64,000 bases of DNA from Bacteroidota bacterium (lineage in GTDB: Bacteria > Bacteroidota > Ignavibacteria > Palsa-1295): NCBI GenBank assembly GCA_021324735.1, contig JAJPIO010000006.1, positions 79,667-143,666 on the forward strand, in the 5' to 3' direction. Below are positions 17,286-26,948 of the stretch, piece by piece. Position numbers and translations under genes: made by a program. The notes under the pieces are model-generated. The model was not told where the DNA came from and did not search any database. It saw only the letters and a list, made by a program, of their open reading frames with translations. Positions within the stretch are counted from its first letter, which is position 1. The number at the start of each line of letters is the position of its first letter.

Positions 17286-18715
17286 AGCTTAGATGATATT
17301 TCGTTCGCTCGCGATTCTTTAATTTCCTCTGGTGTAAAATTCCAATCGCCTACGTACAAACTAAGCCCAACATATGGCGTTGAATAGGAAGAGCCAAATT
17401 CCGGTGCACCGCTATTAAATGCTTGCGGTGTGAACTGCCCCGGAGATCCGGCCGCAAACCCGGCCGTTATCCCAAGATTAAAATTGGAATGAGTATCGAT
17501 CTTTAGCCTTGCTCCCAGATTCACCGTTTGAGACGGATAGTAACAGAGTTCGATGAATGGCTCGAGCATTAAGTCGTTCGTAAAAAGATATTGCCGATAC
17601 CCTGCCTCGAGAGGAAGAACACCCAGCGACTGCTGCGCGAAACCATAGACGGTCCAGTCAAAGAGAGAGGTACCTGCCCAGAAATGATAGTTCGCAAATG
17701 GCAGCGGGACCTGAATACTCGCAAACTTCACTCGGCTACCTTCGAAGGGGAAAGTACTATTGTTAAAATTCGTCTCGTACGGAGAAGCACTCTTTGTAAG
17801 TGCCAGTTCAAGGATATTAAGATTGATGGCGGTGTGCGTATAATATTTCCATTCTCGTTCCGTTTCTTCTACGCGGTTGGTGAAATCGAAGACGCTAACG
17901 CCCATACCAAAATATGGGAAGGTACTGCCATTCTGCGGCAAAAACCACCAGTAACCGCTCGCAAGGCCCGCGTAAGCACGGAAATTGAGTCCGGCAAGGG
18001 AGCCAACATGAAACTCCCCACCTAAATTGACATACGCAGCCGGGAAGGCGCTTGCTCCCAGGAACGGAGAAAATATAATGTAAGGGATTTGGTCGCGAAG
18101 GAAGAAACGACGACGAACATATACATTTGAGCCAATGCTCAGCAACGCATGATTTTGATCTTCATCTGGTGCAATATATTCGACAGCGCTCCAACCGAAG
18201 GTCCAATTCGGAGCATTATTGAACCAATGTAATTCCCATTCAAATGGCATTAACCTGGCAAGTTCGCCTTTCGTAAGGTATGAAGTATTTCCTGTTCCAC
18301 CATTCCATAGCGTACCGGAATTCTTAATTTGATCGTGATCGAATAAAGAATAAGCGCCAAAAAGTCCGGTACCGACTCCGTTTTGAGATGAAGACCCGAT
18401 AAGTCCGGCTATCTCCAAACCTCCTGCTCTTAAAAAATTGGGGTAATTCCTTGTCGCGGTGGAGTCGTACGATATGGTGACGTCGCGTGTGTTCACCTTC
18501 CGCGAGGAAGGTGCGGTCACACTTCCTTCCGTCGTTGTTCCCGGTACGTTTCGTACGGTTTCCGTTACGACAGTATCATGATTCGTAATGGTGTAATAGT
18601 CGGTCTCGGTCCGGGTAAGCTTAATAAAACTGCATCCTGTGACGAGCACCGATATCGCTACATAGCAAATACTGCTAATAGCGACCGATCGAGCGAGTGT
18701 TCGTAAGCTCATCAT
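17282..18715 (-). CDS. Large outer-membrane lipoprotein, paralogue A
   Basis: A 477-residue protein with lipobox TGCS (Cys28). It shares with the following gene RTETDYYTIT after the lipid anchor, YPNFLRAGGLE near 97, FLRDQIPYIIF in the middle and an ending in LSLYxGDWN. It is probably a beta-barrel surface protein. It follows the OmpA-family gene after 5 bases. No described family comes to mind. Confidence 0.85.
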   Translation of the reverse strand: MMSLRTLARSVAISSICYVAISVLVTGCSFIKLTRTETDYYTITNHDTVVTETVRNVPGTTTEGSVTAPSSRKVNTRDVTISYDSTATRNYPNFLRAGGLEIAGLIGSSSQNGVGTGLFGAYSLFDHDQIKNSGTLWNGGTGNTSYLTKGELARLMPFEWELHWFNNAPNWTFGWSAVEYIAPDEDQNHALLSIGSNVYVRRRFFLRDQIPYIIFSPFLGASAFPAAYVNLGGEFHVGSLAGLNFRAYAGLASGYWWFLPQNGSTFPYFGMGVSVFDFTNRVEETEREWKYYTHTAINLNILELALTKSASPYETNFNNSTFPFEGSRVKFASIQVPLPFANYHFWAGTSLFDWTVYGFAQQSLGVLPLEAGYRQYLFTNDLMLEPFIELCYYPSQTVNLGARLKIDTHSNFNLGITAGFAAGSPGQFTPQAFNSGAPEFGSSYSTPYVGLSLYVGDWNFTPEEIKESRANEISSKL

Positions 18716-18720
18716 GCAGT

Positions 18721-20520
18721 TTACTGAAATACTTTAATAAATTCTACACGTCTCGAACGCAATCGGAATAGCTCATCCGATTCACCTGGCCTGCGAGCGA
18801 CCGGCTGTGTACGCCCACGCGACTCCACCTTGATAATGCGGGCCGGAACACCGCGCTTTTCGAGTTCGAGCGCGACAAACGTGGCGCGGCGATAACCGAG
18901 GCGATCGTTATATGCATCGGATCCTAACGAATCGGTGTGACCGATCAGTACAAGCTGCTTTAAGTGGTCGAGCGATTGCAACGCTGAATGTGCGGTTAGA
19001 TCCAACGCCTGCTGCCAGGTGATCGCCGATGACTGGCCATTCTCATCGATCGTAAACTCATACGGGTTCTGGTAATCGTCGAAGGGGAAATTGATGCGTA
19101 TAACTAACGTATCCGGCAAATGAAGATACACATGAACGAGCGAATCCTTTGAGCCGCGAAGATCGAGTTGTTTGACGTCGAAGAAGGCATCCTCTGTTTC
19201 AGCCCCGACGTCATAGACCGCATCGCGATTAACCTTGAATCCCATTTGGCCGGTAGCTGGCACCTTCCCACGAAATATCTCTGTCGAATCTTTGCGGACG
19301 AAGATGTCTGAGCCTGCAGCGGGCCGATTCTCGGCACCGCGCGTTACATGGGCCACAATCTCCACAGAGCCCAGCGGTTTGGCAGGAGTCGTTTCTTTTA
19401 CGGGCGGGATTTCCGTTACAACCGAAGAAGTGTCCTGCTGCGGATTGTTAACATTTGGTTGTTCGGGTTCTACCTTACCACGACCGGCCAACTGTCCCAT
19501 ATAGCTACGCGTGGTCGTATAGAGGTTCATCCCCTGCTCGCTCGAAGGCATGTTGGACGACCAGAAAAAGGCGGTATCGTTTAGTGCAACTGGAAAGGTC
19601 TCATCGTATTGCGTATTGATCGGCTTGCCTAAATTTTCTGGCTCGGAATAACGTCCGTCAATGATCCGAGTCTTAAAGAGATCGTACCCGCCAACAGTCG
19701 CATGGCCATTAGAGGCAAAGTATAGTGTATGCGGATCGTACGACGGAATGTAAGGCGAAAGCTCGTCACAGGCAGAGTTGACCGGCTCCGGTAACGGACG
19801 AGGTTCTGACCAATCCGCCGAAGAGATCGACGTTCGTTCAGAATACCAAATGTCGGTGCCACCCATACCCCCTGGCCGGTCACTTATGAAGTATATTCGG
19901 GTACCGGTAGCATCGAGCGTGGGCTGACTATCAAAATGATGCTCGCTGTTTAATGCGGTGAGTTCTCGAACATCAGAAAAAGCAAGGCCTTCCGCCGAAA
20001 CGTGAAGCGTTGCGGTATAGAGATCGAAATCGTCCGGATCGGTATTATGAGCCTTAGCCGAAAAGTAGAAGAGATTATCTGCCTTAGAATAAAAGCCGGC
20101 ACCAATGGGAACAGGGGCGGTACCCTCTTCTACCATCTTTAATTCGCCGTAGCGCAGCTTCGAAATGAAAGGAGCAGAGTAAAAGCGCTGAACCCCTCTC
20201 TCTGATGAAGCCCCAGCAACACTCGCTCGATCGCTCGATATCAGCGCAACATATCCACCCGATGATGGGATAAATGTGATGGCATAGTCATCGGCAGCAC
20301 TATTGATCGGCGCCGGCAGCATTGTAATGTGGTTCTGCCAGTGCCCAACACCATGGAAGATGGTGTCGAATAGAATTTTATCGAAGGTGCCTGGGGTACA
20401 GATGGGTTCGGGTGGCGGAGGGCAAATGAGAGGCCGTACCTGCGGCTGGTTACAGCTCGACACTCCAAGAAGGAGCGCAAGCGCCAGAAATAAGTACGAA
20501 CGGTTAAGAGAACGAACCAC
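18721..20520 (-). CDS. OmpA-family lipoprotein with PD40 propeller repeats
   Basis: A 599-residue protein with lipobox VSSC (Cys23). Residues about 150-330 hold PD40/WD40-like propeller repeats (FISDRPGGMGGTDIWYSER, LYFASNGHATVGGYDLFKT). A carboxypeptidase-like or linker segment follows, and residues about 485-599 form an OmpA C-terminal domain (LIGHTDSLGSDAYNDRLGYRRA trimmed to its core here) that binds peptidoglycan. This architecture is common in FCB bacteria, for example PorE-type proteins of the T9SS. It heads an operon with two barrel-like lipoproteins it may anchor to the wall. Confidence 0.88.
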   Translation of the reverse strand: MVRSLNRSYLFLALALLLGVSSCNQPQVRPLICPPPPEPICTPGTFDKILFDTIFHGVGHWQNHITMLPAPINSAADDYAITFIPSSGGYVALISSDRASVAGASSERGVQRFYSAPFISKLRYGELKMVEEGTAPVPIGAGFYSKADNLFYFSAKAHNTDPDDFDLYTATLHVSAEGLAFSDVRELTALNSEHHFDSQPTLDATGTRIYFISDRPGGMGGTDIWYSERTSISSADWSEPRPLPEPVNSACDELSPYIPSYDPHTLYFASNGHATVGGYDLFKTRIIDGRYSEPENLGKPINTQYDETFPVALNDTAFFWSSNMPSSEQGMNLYTTTRSYMGQLAGRGKVEPEQPNVNNPQQDTSSVVTEIPPVKETTPAKPLGSVEIVAHVTRGAENRPAAGSDIFVRKDSTEIFRGKVPATGQMGFKVNRDAVYDVGAETEDAFFDVKQLDLRGSKDSLVHVYLHLPDTLVIRINFPFDDYQNPYEFTIDENGQSSAITWQQALDLTAHSALQSLDHLKQLVLIGHTDSLGSDAYNDRLGYRRATFVALELEKRGVPARIIKVESRGRTQPVARRPGESDELFRLRSRRVEFIKVFQ

Positions 20521-20563
20521 GAACTCGCCAGATACTTAATGTAACAAAGCCGACGATTCGAAT

Positions 20564-21307
20564 TTACGAAATTCTCTTCGTCACCAGGCTAAATAGGTCA
20601 CTTGTCCCCAACGGCTCAGGGGACCAGAATGGCTCGGCGTATCGCACACCGATCTGCAAACCATAAGCGCTTGCACGCGAGCGCATCCATTCAAAGAATC
20701 CTTCCTGAGACAAGAATGTCTCCCGCTCAGCTTTATTACTGGCCTTATTGCCGAATTGAGTGCTATACGCTTCAATGGCTCGCATCCGCTCGTCGAAGAC
20801 TGGAGTTATATCAAGGATAACGGTCGGCTGAAACGAATAGGCTTGCATATAATGAAGCATAAGTAGTGGCCGATGCGGCTCCTGAAGGTTGCCCTCATCA
20901 TCCTTCGTTTCGATCTTTGCCAGCCCTGCATAGAAATTGGCTCGGTGAGCGAGTTCAGAAGCCGCTTCATGGTCCGGATGCCGCTCATACTTACTGGGGG
21001 CAAGCAAAATCGTTGGCCGGGTACGACGTATCTCTCGAATGAGCAAGGATAGATTCTCTTGCTTTAGCTCGATATTCCCATCGCTCATTTCAAGATTGAA
21101 CCGATAATCCAGTCCAAGTATCTTGCTGGCTTCTTCGGTCTCACGTGCACGCGTTTCGAGCGTGCCTCGAGTGGATAATTCTCCCCTGGTGAGATCGATG
21201 ATCCCGATTCGCTTGCCGGCGCGCCGGGCCATTAGCAGCGTACCGGCGCACGCAAGTTCCACATCATCCGGGTGAGCAGCAATTGCAAGAAGATCGATCG
21301 GTGCCAT
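20564..21307 (-). CDS. bshB1: Bacillithiol biosynthesis deacetylase BshB1
   Basis: A 247-residue zinc deacetylase of the PIG-L family. AAHPDDVELACAGTL (H12, D14, D15) and RHPDHEAASEL (H110, D112, H113) carry the metal and catalytic residues, and GELSTRGT matches the BshB1 subgroup. BshB1 removes the acetyl group from GlcNAc-malate in bacillithiol synthesis, a thiol used by many Bacteroidota and Firmicutes. bshA and bshC are not in the window. Confidence 0.88.
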   Translation of the reverse strand: MAPIDLLAIAAHPDDVELACAGTLLMARRAGKRIGIIDLTRGELSTRGTLETRARETEEASKILGLDYRFNLEMSDGNIELKQENLSLLIREIRRTRPTILLAPSKYERHPDHEAASELAHRANFYAGLAKIETKDDEGNLQEPHRPLLMLHYMQAYSFQPTVILDITPVFDERMRAIEAYSTQFGNKASNKAERETFLSQEGFFEWMRSRASAYGLQIGVRYAEPFWSPEPLGTSDLFSLVTKRIS

Positions 21308-21410
21308 TATTAATTGATACGACGCTCGTTTAGCAATTCACGCTTGCGGGCAGTTCCCAATACATGTTCTTTAGTAATCAAAATAGCCGTCCCTATAGAT
21401 ACGAATTCAA

Positions 21411-22883
21411 TCATTCAACAGCTTGAATTTTTCTCTTACGTTTCGATCGCCAATAGAAATAGAAGGGAAGACCTAAGAGCACCAGCATCAGGCCGGTTAC
21501 ACTACGGATTAGTGGCTGCGTACCGGCATTATAGGCTTGAATGTCCGTGACTAGCGTAATAAGAACGTAGGTGCTTGCAAAGACGACAAAGATAGCCGGG
21601 ATCCACGGATAACCGGGCACCGAAAAAGGTCGCTCAAAATTTGGCTGCCTCTTCCGTAACACAAAAACAGCGATCGCCATAAGATCATAGAGCACCCAGT
21701 TCACGAATACGTACATACTCGTAATAAGGTCGAACGAGCCTGTAAGTAACAGCACGAGCGACCACGCTCCCTGTACGAGTAACGCCACATACGGTGTTTG
21801 AAATTTCGAGTGAATTTGGGCAGATGGCCTATAGAACAGTCCATCATGTGCCATCGCATAATATACTCGCGCGTTCGTAAGCACTGTGGAGTTCGTCGTG
21901 TCAAATGCAGAAAGCATCATGAGTGCGGCAATAATACCAGCACCGCCGGCCCCTACGACTGTAAAGATCATCTGTGATGCTACGCGGTCATCCGGCGCAT
22001 TTGCAACTCCTTCCACCGAAAGAATATAAAGATACGCCAGATTAACAATAATGTATAGCGCAATAAATGTCAGTGTTCCCGTAATAATAGCTCGTGGAAT
22101 GGTCCGTTGAGGTTCACGGACTTCTCCGGCTATATAAGCAACATTTCCCCAGCCATCGTACGACCAAAATGCACCGGACATCGCAAGTACGAATGCCCCT
22201 ACCAGCGACCATCCGGAGAGTGTACTACCGGCTGCAGTAGCATGGCCCCAATTCGCCGTTGAACCAACATGCGATCCAGCGAGAAATGCAACTAAGACGA
22301 TCGCAAGGATCGCGACCATTTTTGCTGTCGTGGAAATACTCTGAAGCGTCCCTCCCAACTTAACACCGCGAATATTCAGGACGGTTAAAAAGACAACAAG
22401 CCCTGAAGCCACCAATTTTCTACCCAGTACCTGATATGGAAAGATCGAACCGAGAAACGGAATATTCCAAGGAGTATTTTCGCTCACTCCAAGCATCTGC
22501 AATAGTCGGGTGAAGTGTGGAAGCTGAATAAAATTTTCGGAATATTGAGCGAAGAAGAAACTAATCGCAGCAATAGCTCCGGAGCCTGCGATCATCAGGT
22601 TAGCCCATCCATATAAAAAGCCCAACCCTTCGCCATATACTTCGCGGAAGTATTCATAAAGACCTCCGGTACGGGGCATTTGGCCGGTCAATTCACATTG
22701 CGTCAACGCGCCGAATAGCGTGAGCACACCAGTTAGCGCCCATACCCCAAGAAGCAAAGGAGCACTTGGGAGATCGCGCGACATTTGAGAGGGCGACGAA
22801 AATATTCCGGACCCTACAACAGAACCGATCACGATCGCCGTGGTGGCATAAAGACCAAGAGCGCGTTTTAAGTGGGGATGCAC
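21411..22883 (-). CDS. APC-family amino acid permease
   Basis: A 490-residue inner-membrane protein with about 12 hydrophobic helices. The first helix contains IVIGSVVGSGIFSSP, the substrate-binding GSGIF-type motif of the APC superfamily, and FWSYDGWGNVAYIAGEVREP is the typical sixth-helix region of the LAT/glycoprotein-associated type. It probably moves amino acids by exchange or proton symport; the substrate is not readable. Confidence 0.9.
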   Translation of the reverse strand: MHPHLKRALGLYATTAIVIGSVVGSGIFSSPSQMSRDLPSAPLLLGVWALTGVLTLFGALTQCELTGQMPRTGGLYEYFREVYGEGLGFLYGWANLMIAGSGAIAAISFFFAQYSENFIQLPHFTRLLQMLGVSENTPWNIPFLGSIFPYQVLGRKLVASGLVVFLTVLNIRGVKLGGTLQSISTTAKMVAILAIVLVAFLAGSHVGSTANWGHATAAGSTLSGWSLVGAFVLAMSGAFWSYDGWGNVAYIAGEVREPQRTIPRAIITGTLTFIALYIIVNLAYLYILSVEGVANAPDDRVASQMIFTVVGAGGAGIIAALMMLSAFDTTNSTVLTNARVYYAMAHDGLFYRPSAQIHSKFQTPYVALLVQGAWSLVLLLTGSFDLITSMYVFVNWVLYDLMAIAVFVLRKRQPNFERPFSVPGYPWIPAIFVVFASTYVLITLVTDIQAYNAGTQPLIRSVTGLMLVLLGLPFYFYWRSKRKRKIQAVE

Positions 22884-22911
22884 AACAATCAGAAATTAAT
22901 ACGGGGCGATC

Positions 22912-24681
22912 CTATTTTACTACGAAATCAATATTAGCAATGGTCCACCGTGGACGGGTATCGAATTGTGTAGAGTATTCCCCCGTTGGGACTCCGAAGC
23001 GCCACGGCCACACCGACCCGGGATCGTACGTGCCACTTCCATCGCGGGAAAGATATGCTCGAACGCGATAGGTGGAAGTCGGGAGTTGATCGAACTCAAA
23101 CGAACGCTCTCCATGCGGTAATATTTTTTGAGCGACCACCGTGGTTCCGCCTTGCGTAACCTGTACAACCAGTGCACTCTTTGGTTCAGCGAAAAAAGAA
23201 TCGGCGATCGTAATAGTGCCGGATATTTTCCCAAAATCCCGAACATTTACCGTACGGAATCGAAAACGAAGGGTAGTATCTTTTGAGGTCGGCAAAATTA
23301 ATGCATTGGGACTGCGAATGCCACCCGTTCGTATCCACACAGTGTAAAGTTGATTCGACAACAAACTATCGGACGTGCTGACATACACTTTAGCGTCATC
23401 ATACCAATGAAAACGCGTTGCCACCGGTTTCCGGCCAGTGTCTGTGATCGTAATAGCACGCTGAATGGAATCACGATCTACAGCATCCGTGAATGTAATA
23501 AAAATAGCTGGTATTGTGGAAATATCAAGGGCACTATCGCGTATTGCGATCGTCCCAAACTTTGGTGGTGATACTTCCCGAAGTGTCTGCGGAGAAGTAA
23601 ACGTTACCTGATAAGAGCTATCGCTAAGCCGGTTGTTTGCAAGATCTCGAACGCTATCTCGCCGCGCAGTTAGCGTGTAATTCTTATTGGGTAAAACCGG
23701 AGCGGTAGTAAGAAGTGTGACTTGACTGGGCCTCTTATCGGGACTTTCACGGAAGGCTGCAAGCAGGCCACTTCCCCATGCCGTATCGGGTGTCGATGAG
23801 GAAAGACTGAAGTTCAAAGCCCGAACACTATTACTATCGATCGCTTCTGAAAAGTGAGCACGCAGATGGAAAGAATCTACCACTTCAACGTCCTGTAATT
23901 CCGGTCGAATCGTATCCGTCTGCGGCGACATCCGGATATAGATGCTTGGCTTCACTGTTGTATCCGGCAATGCATCGCTTGACGGTACACCGAAGGCATC
24001 GATGCCGGGATCGAATACTTTATTTCGATAGACGTCCCCGATTGCGAAGACTCGGTATCGATGCCCAGTCTTCATAGCTAGAAATTGCCAAACACCCTGA
24101 TCGTTCGGCTGAGTTAAAAGATCGGGCGGCGTATGGGTGAAATTTAATGTATCGGCTTTGTCGACGGTAATATCGTACGCAAAAACAAAGAGATCGCTCG
24201 GCTTCATCGGAGGAGCGGAGATCGGCGTAAGAAGATAGCCGGCCAGAGCACCAGTATCGATGTTCGGGCCTGTAGAGAACGACAGGACGAGTGGCACAGC
24301 CAACGCATTTCCTCGCCGCGATTTTAGATCACGAGAAAGCTGAACGGTGTACGTGGTGGAATCACGAAGTTTTTCCGGTAGTTCGACACGCACCTCATCA
24401 TGACCCGACCAATGCAATTTCGGGGTGCCATTAAGATACGGTGTGATCGAAAATGCTGTTGCGAAGGAGCCCTCGTCGACATCGCGATCGAAATGAAAAT
24501 AAAGCCGCATGTCACGAGGAACGTTGACCGTTCTATTGCGCGGAAAGATCGAGTCAACTTTGGGCGGCGTCTTCTCTTCTGGTCCGCCGGGCGGTGGTTG
24601 CTGGGCTGCGCAGGAAGCAAGTACCGTAGCAGCGAGAAAGAACAGGTTGAGTCGTAACAGGGCGAGGCGAATCCGCGTCAT
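22912..24681 (-). CDS. Ig-like (Big_5) domain lipoprotein
   Basis: A 589-residue lipoprotein with lipobox LASC (Cys24) and PPxGGPEEKTPPKVDS after it, a start common to Bacteroidota Ig-like lipoproteins. At least two Big_5-type repeats are visible, with the phrases FHFDRDVDEGSF and FITFTDAVDRDSIQ near 70 and 395. A third Ig-like region is near 270. It overlaps the epimerase stop by ATGA, so the genes are translationally coupled. Likely a surface or periplasmic structural protein. Confidence 0.85.
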   Translation of the reverse strand: MTRIRLALLRLNLFFLAATVLASCAAQQPPPGGPEEKTPPKVDSIFPRNRTVNVPRDMRLYFHFDRDVDEGSFATAFSITPYLNGTPKLHWSGHDEVRVELPEKLRDSTTYTVQLSRDLKSRRGNALAVPLVLSFSTGPNIDTGALAGYLLTPISAPPMKPSDLFVFAYDITVDKADTLNFTHTPPDLLTQPNDQGVWQFLAMKTGHRYRVFAIGDVYRNKVFDPGIDAFGVPSSDALPDTTVKPSIYIRMSPQTDTIRPELQDVEVVDSFHLRAHFSEAIDSNSVRALNFSLSSSTPDTAWGSGLLAAFRESPDKRPSQVTLLTTAPVLPNKNYTLTARRDSVRDLANNRLSDSSYQVTFTSPQTLREVSPPKFGTIAIRDSALDISTIPAIFITFTDAVDRDSIQRAITITDTGRKPVATRFHWYDDAKVYVSTSDSLLSNQLYTVWIRTGGIRSPNALILPTSKDTTLRFRFRTVNVRDFGKISGTITIADSFFAEPKSALVVQVTQGGTTVVAQKILPHGERSFEFDQLPTSTYRVRAYLSRDGSGTYDPGSVWPWRFGVPTGEYSTQFDTRPRWTIANIDFVVK

Positions 24682-25670
24682 GAAGTCTGCGCTTTTATAG
24701 GCTGTCCGGTTCGAGAAGAATGGCCATTGCTACCAGCCGAGTGTTTACGCTTAAAGAACTCAACCGTTTCGAGTAGACCGTCCCGCAGTTCAACTTGAGG
24801 GCGCCATCCCAGGACCTGTTCCGCGTGATCATAAGCGCACACACTGCGCTGCTGTTCACCCGTTTTTGCAGGGCCATGTTTTGACTTAATGCGGCCACCG
24901 GTCGTGTGTTGGCTTAAGATCTCAAATATTTCGTTGACATTTGTTTCCTTCGCCGTTGAAATATTGAAGATATCAGAACCTGATAGTTTATCGAGCGCAA
25001 GCATGTGGGCGCGGACGACATCACCGACATAGACATAATCTCGTGTTTGCGTACCATCACCATTAATGATTGGCTGCTCGCCGTTCAATAATTTCTCCGT
25101 GAAGATCGCAACGACACCGGCTTCTCCATGCGGGCTTTGCCTCGGACCATATACATTCGTGTATCGAAATGCGACGTACTCGATCCCTTGCTCCTCATGG
25201 TAATAGTGGAGGTACAATTCGATGCTCCGTTTAGCGACCCCATACGGAGAGATGGGGCGAGTAGGATGCTGTTCGTCAGCCGGGAAATAATCCTGCTCAC
25301 CATAAATAGCGCCGCCAGTTGAGGCAAGCATGAACCTCTTTAATCCGCCTTGCTCGCGGGCCGCTTCGAGTAAATTCAGGGAGCCAATAATATTCTGTTG
25401 GCAGTCGTAGATGGGATCGGCAACACTTTTGCGAACATCAAGCTGAGCAGCATGATGATTCACAATATCGAATGAATGCTCTTTGAATAATCGGCGGACG
25501 AGTGCGCTATCGGTAACATCGCCGCGCACAAACTCAGCATTAGGATTTAAATTATCGAGCGACCCCGACGATAAATTGTCGAGTACAACGACCGAGTCGC
25601 CCCGCTTGATAAAAGCATCGGCGACATGCGACCCAATAAACCCTGCCCCTCCTGTAACTAATACCTTCAC
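24678..25670 (-). CDS. NAD-dependent nucleotide-sugar epimerase
   Basis: A 330-residue extended short-chain dehydrogenase. VTGGAGFIGSHVADAF near 5-20 is the NAD-binding motif. ASTGGAIYG and YGVAKRSIELY give the S-Y-K catalytic set. It resembles UDP-glucose 4-epimerase (GalE/WbpP type); the exact sugar is not readable. The tail after residue 310 is polar and extra. It begins the two-gene unit with the Ig-like lipoprotein. Confidence 0.88.
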   Translation of the reverse strand: MKVLVTGGAGFIGSHVADAFIKRGDSVVVLDNLSSGSLDNLNPNAEFVRGDVTDSALVRRLFKEHSFDIVNHHAAQLDVRKSVADPIYDCQQNIIGSLNLLEAAREQGGLKRFMLASTGGAIYGEQDYFPADEQHPTRPISPYGVAKRSIELYLHYYHEEQGIEYVAFRYTNVYGPRQSPHGEAGVVAIFTEKLLNGEQPIINGDGTQTRDYVYVGDVVRAHMLALDKLSGSDIFNISTAKETNVNEIFEILSQHTTGGRIKSKHGPAKTGEQQRSVCAYDHAEQVLGWRPQVELRDGLLETVEFFKRKHSAGSNGHSSRTGQPIKAQTS

Positions 25671-25870
25671 GGTATACTCCTTCCTATTGGAAACATGCTA
25701 TTACTGCGTAAAAGAGCCTGCTTTTGAAATCTTTCAGGGCTCGTGCAAAGAACAAGCAAGAACTACTCCACCGGGACTAATAAATGACCTATCGACATTT
25801 GTCGATAAAAGCGACCAAATGGTTGGATCGCCCCGAACGTTTGGATCGGATTCTAAGGATCTATTCGCTC

Positions 25871-26935
25871 TTATTCAAATGGGTTCTTGAAATCAGCTCG
25901 ACGCAAAAAAGCAGTATCGGTCAACGAAAAGAGAAATGCTTTCAAATCCTGAAGATCATTATCGGACAGATCGAGCGGACGGATGAGCGTATCTTGTGTC
26001 GAGTTATGCTTTCCACCCATATTGTAGTGTTGAAGCACCTCGTCCAGTGTAAAGCGCCCGTTATGTTCATAGGGACCGGTCATCATAACGTTACGCAACG
26101 ACGGAGTGAGAAATTTGCCGTAGTCAGAGCCCAGATGAGTAACGTTTGCACGGCCGCCATCGACGTAGAAAGAAAAGAGGCCGGTCGAGTGATATTGATT
26201 GTCTGTAAAGTTGAGTCCGGAGTGGCATGAATTACAATGAGCTTTCGAGCCGGTAAAGATCGAAAAACCTCGCTTTGCCGATATTGTAAGTGCATTCGAA
26301 TCCCCTGAGCGGTAGCGATCGTACGCGCTTCCCCCACTCAAAAAACATCGTTCAAAGGTCGCAATGGCTTTTGCAATTCGCGACATCGTAACCCTCTCGT
26401 CGCCAAATGCTTTTGCAAAAAGAGCTGGATATTTCGGATCCGCAGTCAACTTTGCAACAAGCACAGTAGTGTCCTGGCCCAGCTCGAGCGGGTTTAGGAT
26501 CGGGCCGATAGCCTGCTCCTCCAGAGTATGTGCGCGGCCATCCCAAAAGAATGCGGTATCATATGCAATATTTGCAAGTGCCGGCGAATTTCTCGCACCT
26601 CGCCGGCCGAGAATTCCGGTACTAACACGATTCGTATCGCAAAATCCTGCCGCAAGCGAGTGGCAAGAGGCGCAGGCGAGCGTATTGGTCGAGCTAAACT
26701 GCTTCTCATAAAAAAGCCGACGGCCTAATTCAAATTTATCCCATGTGACCCGATTATCTGCCGGTATTGGTGGTGTAGGAAAGCCGGCAGGTACGATCAA
26801 TGGACTTCCCGGGCGAGCAGAATTCTGCTGCGACTCTACGGACGACTGGCACGAACTAATGGCGAGCAACGCCGCAAAGACAGACATTGCTGCGATCGCC
26901 ATCGTAGTAGAAACACATTTCGTTCTTAACTTCAT
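25871..26935 (-). CDS. Dihaem cytochrome c peroxidase (MauG/CcpA family)
   Basis: A 354-residue exported protein with lipobox ISSC (Cys29) and two haem c sites, CASCH (C88-H92) and CNSCH (C234-H238). WDGRAHTLEEQAIGPI and MMTGPYEHNGRFTLDEV are typical of bacterial dihaem peroxidases, which reduce hydrogen peroxide in the periplasm. It lies 13 bases downstream of the BNR-repeat gene on the same strand. About 200 bases upstream of the epimerase gene, at 25671-25870, hold nothing I can name. Confidence 0.92.
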   Translation of the reverse strand: MKLRTKCVSTTMAIAAMSVFAALLAISSCQSSVESQQNSARPGSPLIVPAGFPTPPIPADNRVTWDKFELGRRLFYEKQFSSTNTLACASCHSLAAGFCDTNRVSTGILGRRGARNSPALANIAYDTAFFWDGRAHTLEEQAIGPILNPLELGQDTTVLVAKLTADPKYPALFAKAFGDERVTMSRIAKAIATFERCFLSGGSAYDRYRSGDSNALTISAKRGFSIFTGSKAHCNSCHSGLNFTDNQYHSTGLFSFYVDGGRANVTHLGSDYGKFLTPSLRNVMMTGPYEHNGRFTLDEVLQHYNMGGKHNSTQDTLIRPLDLSDNDLQDLKAFLFSLTDTAFLRRADFKNPFE

Positions 26936-26948
26936 ACGCGTCGGATGA

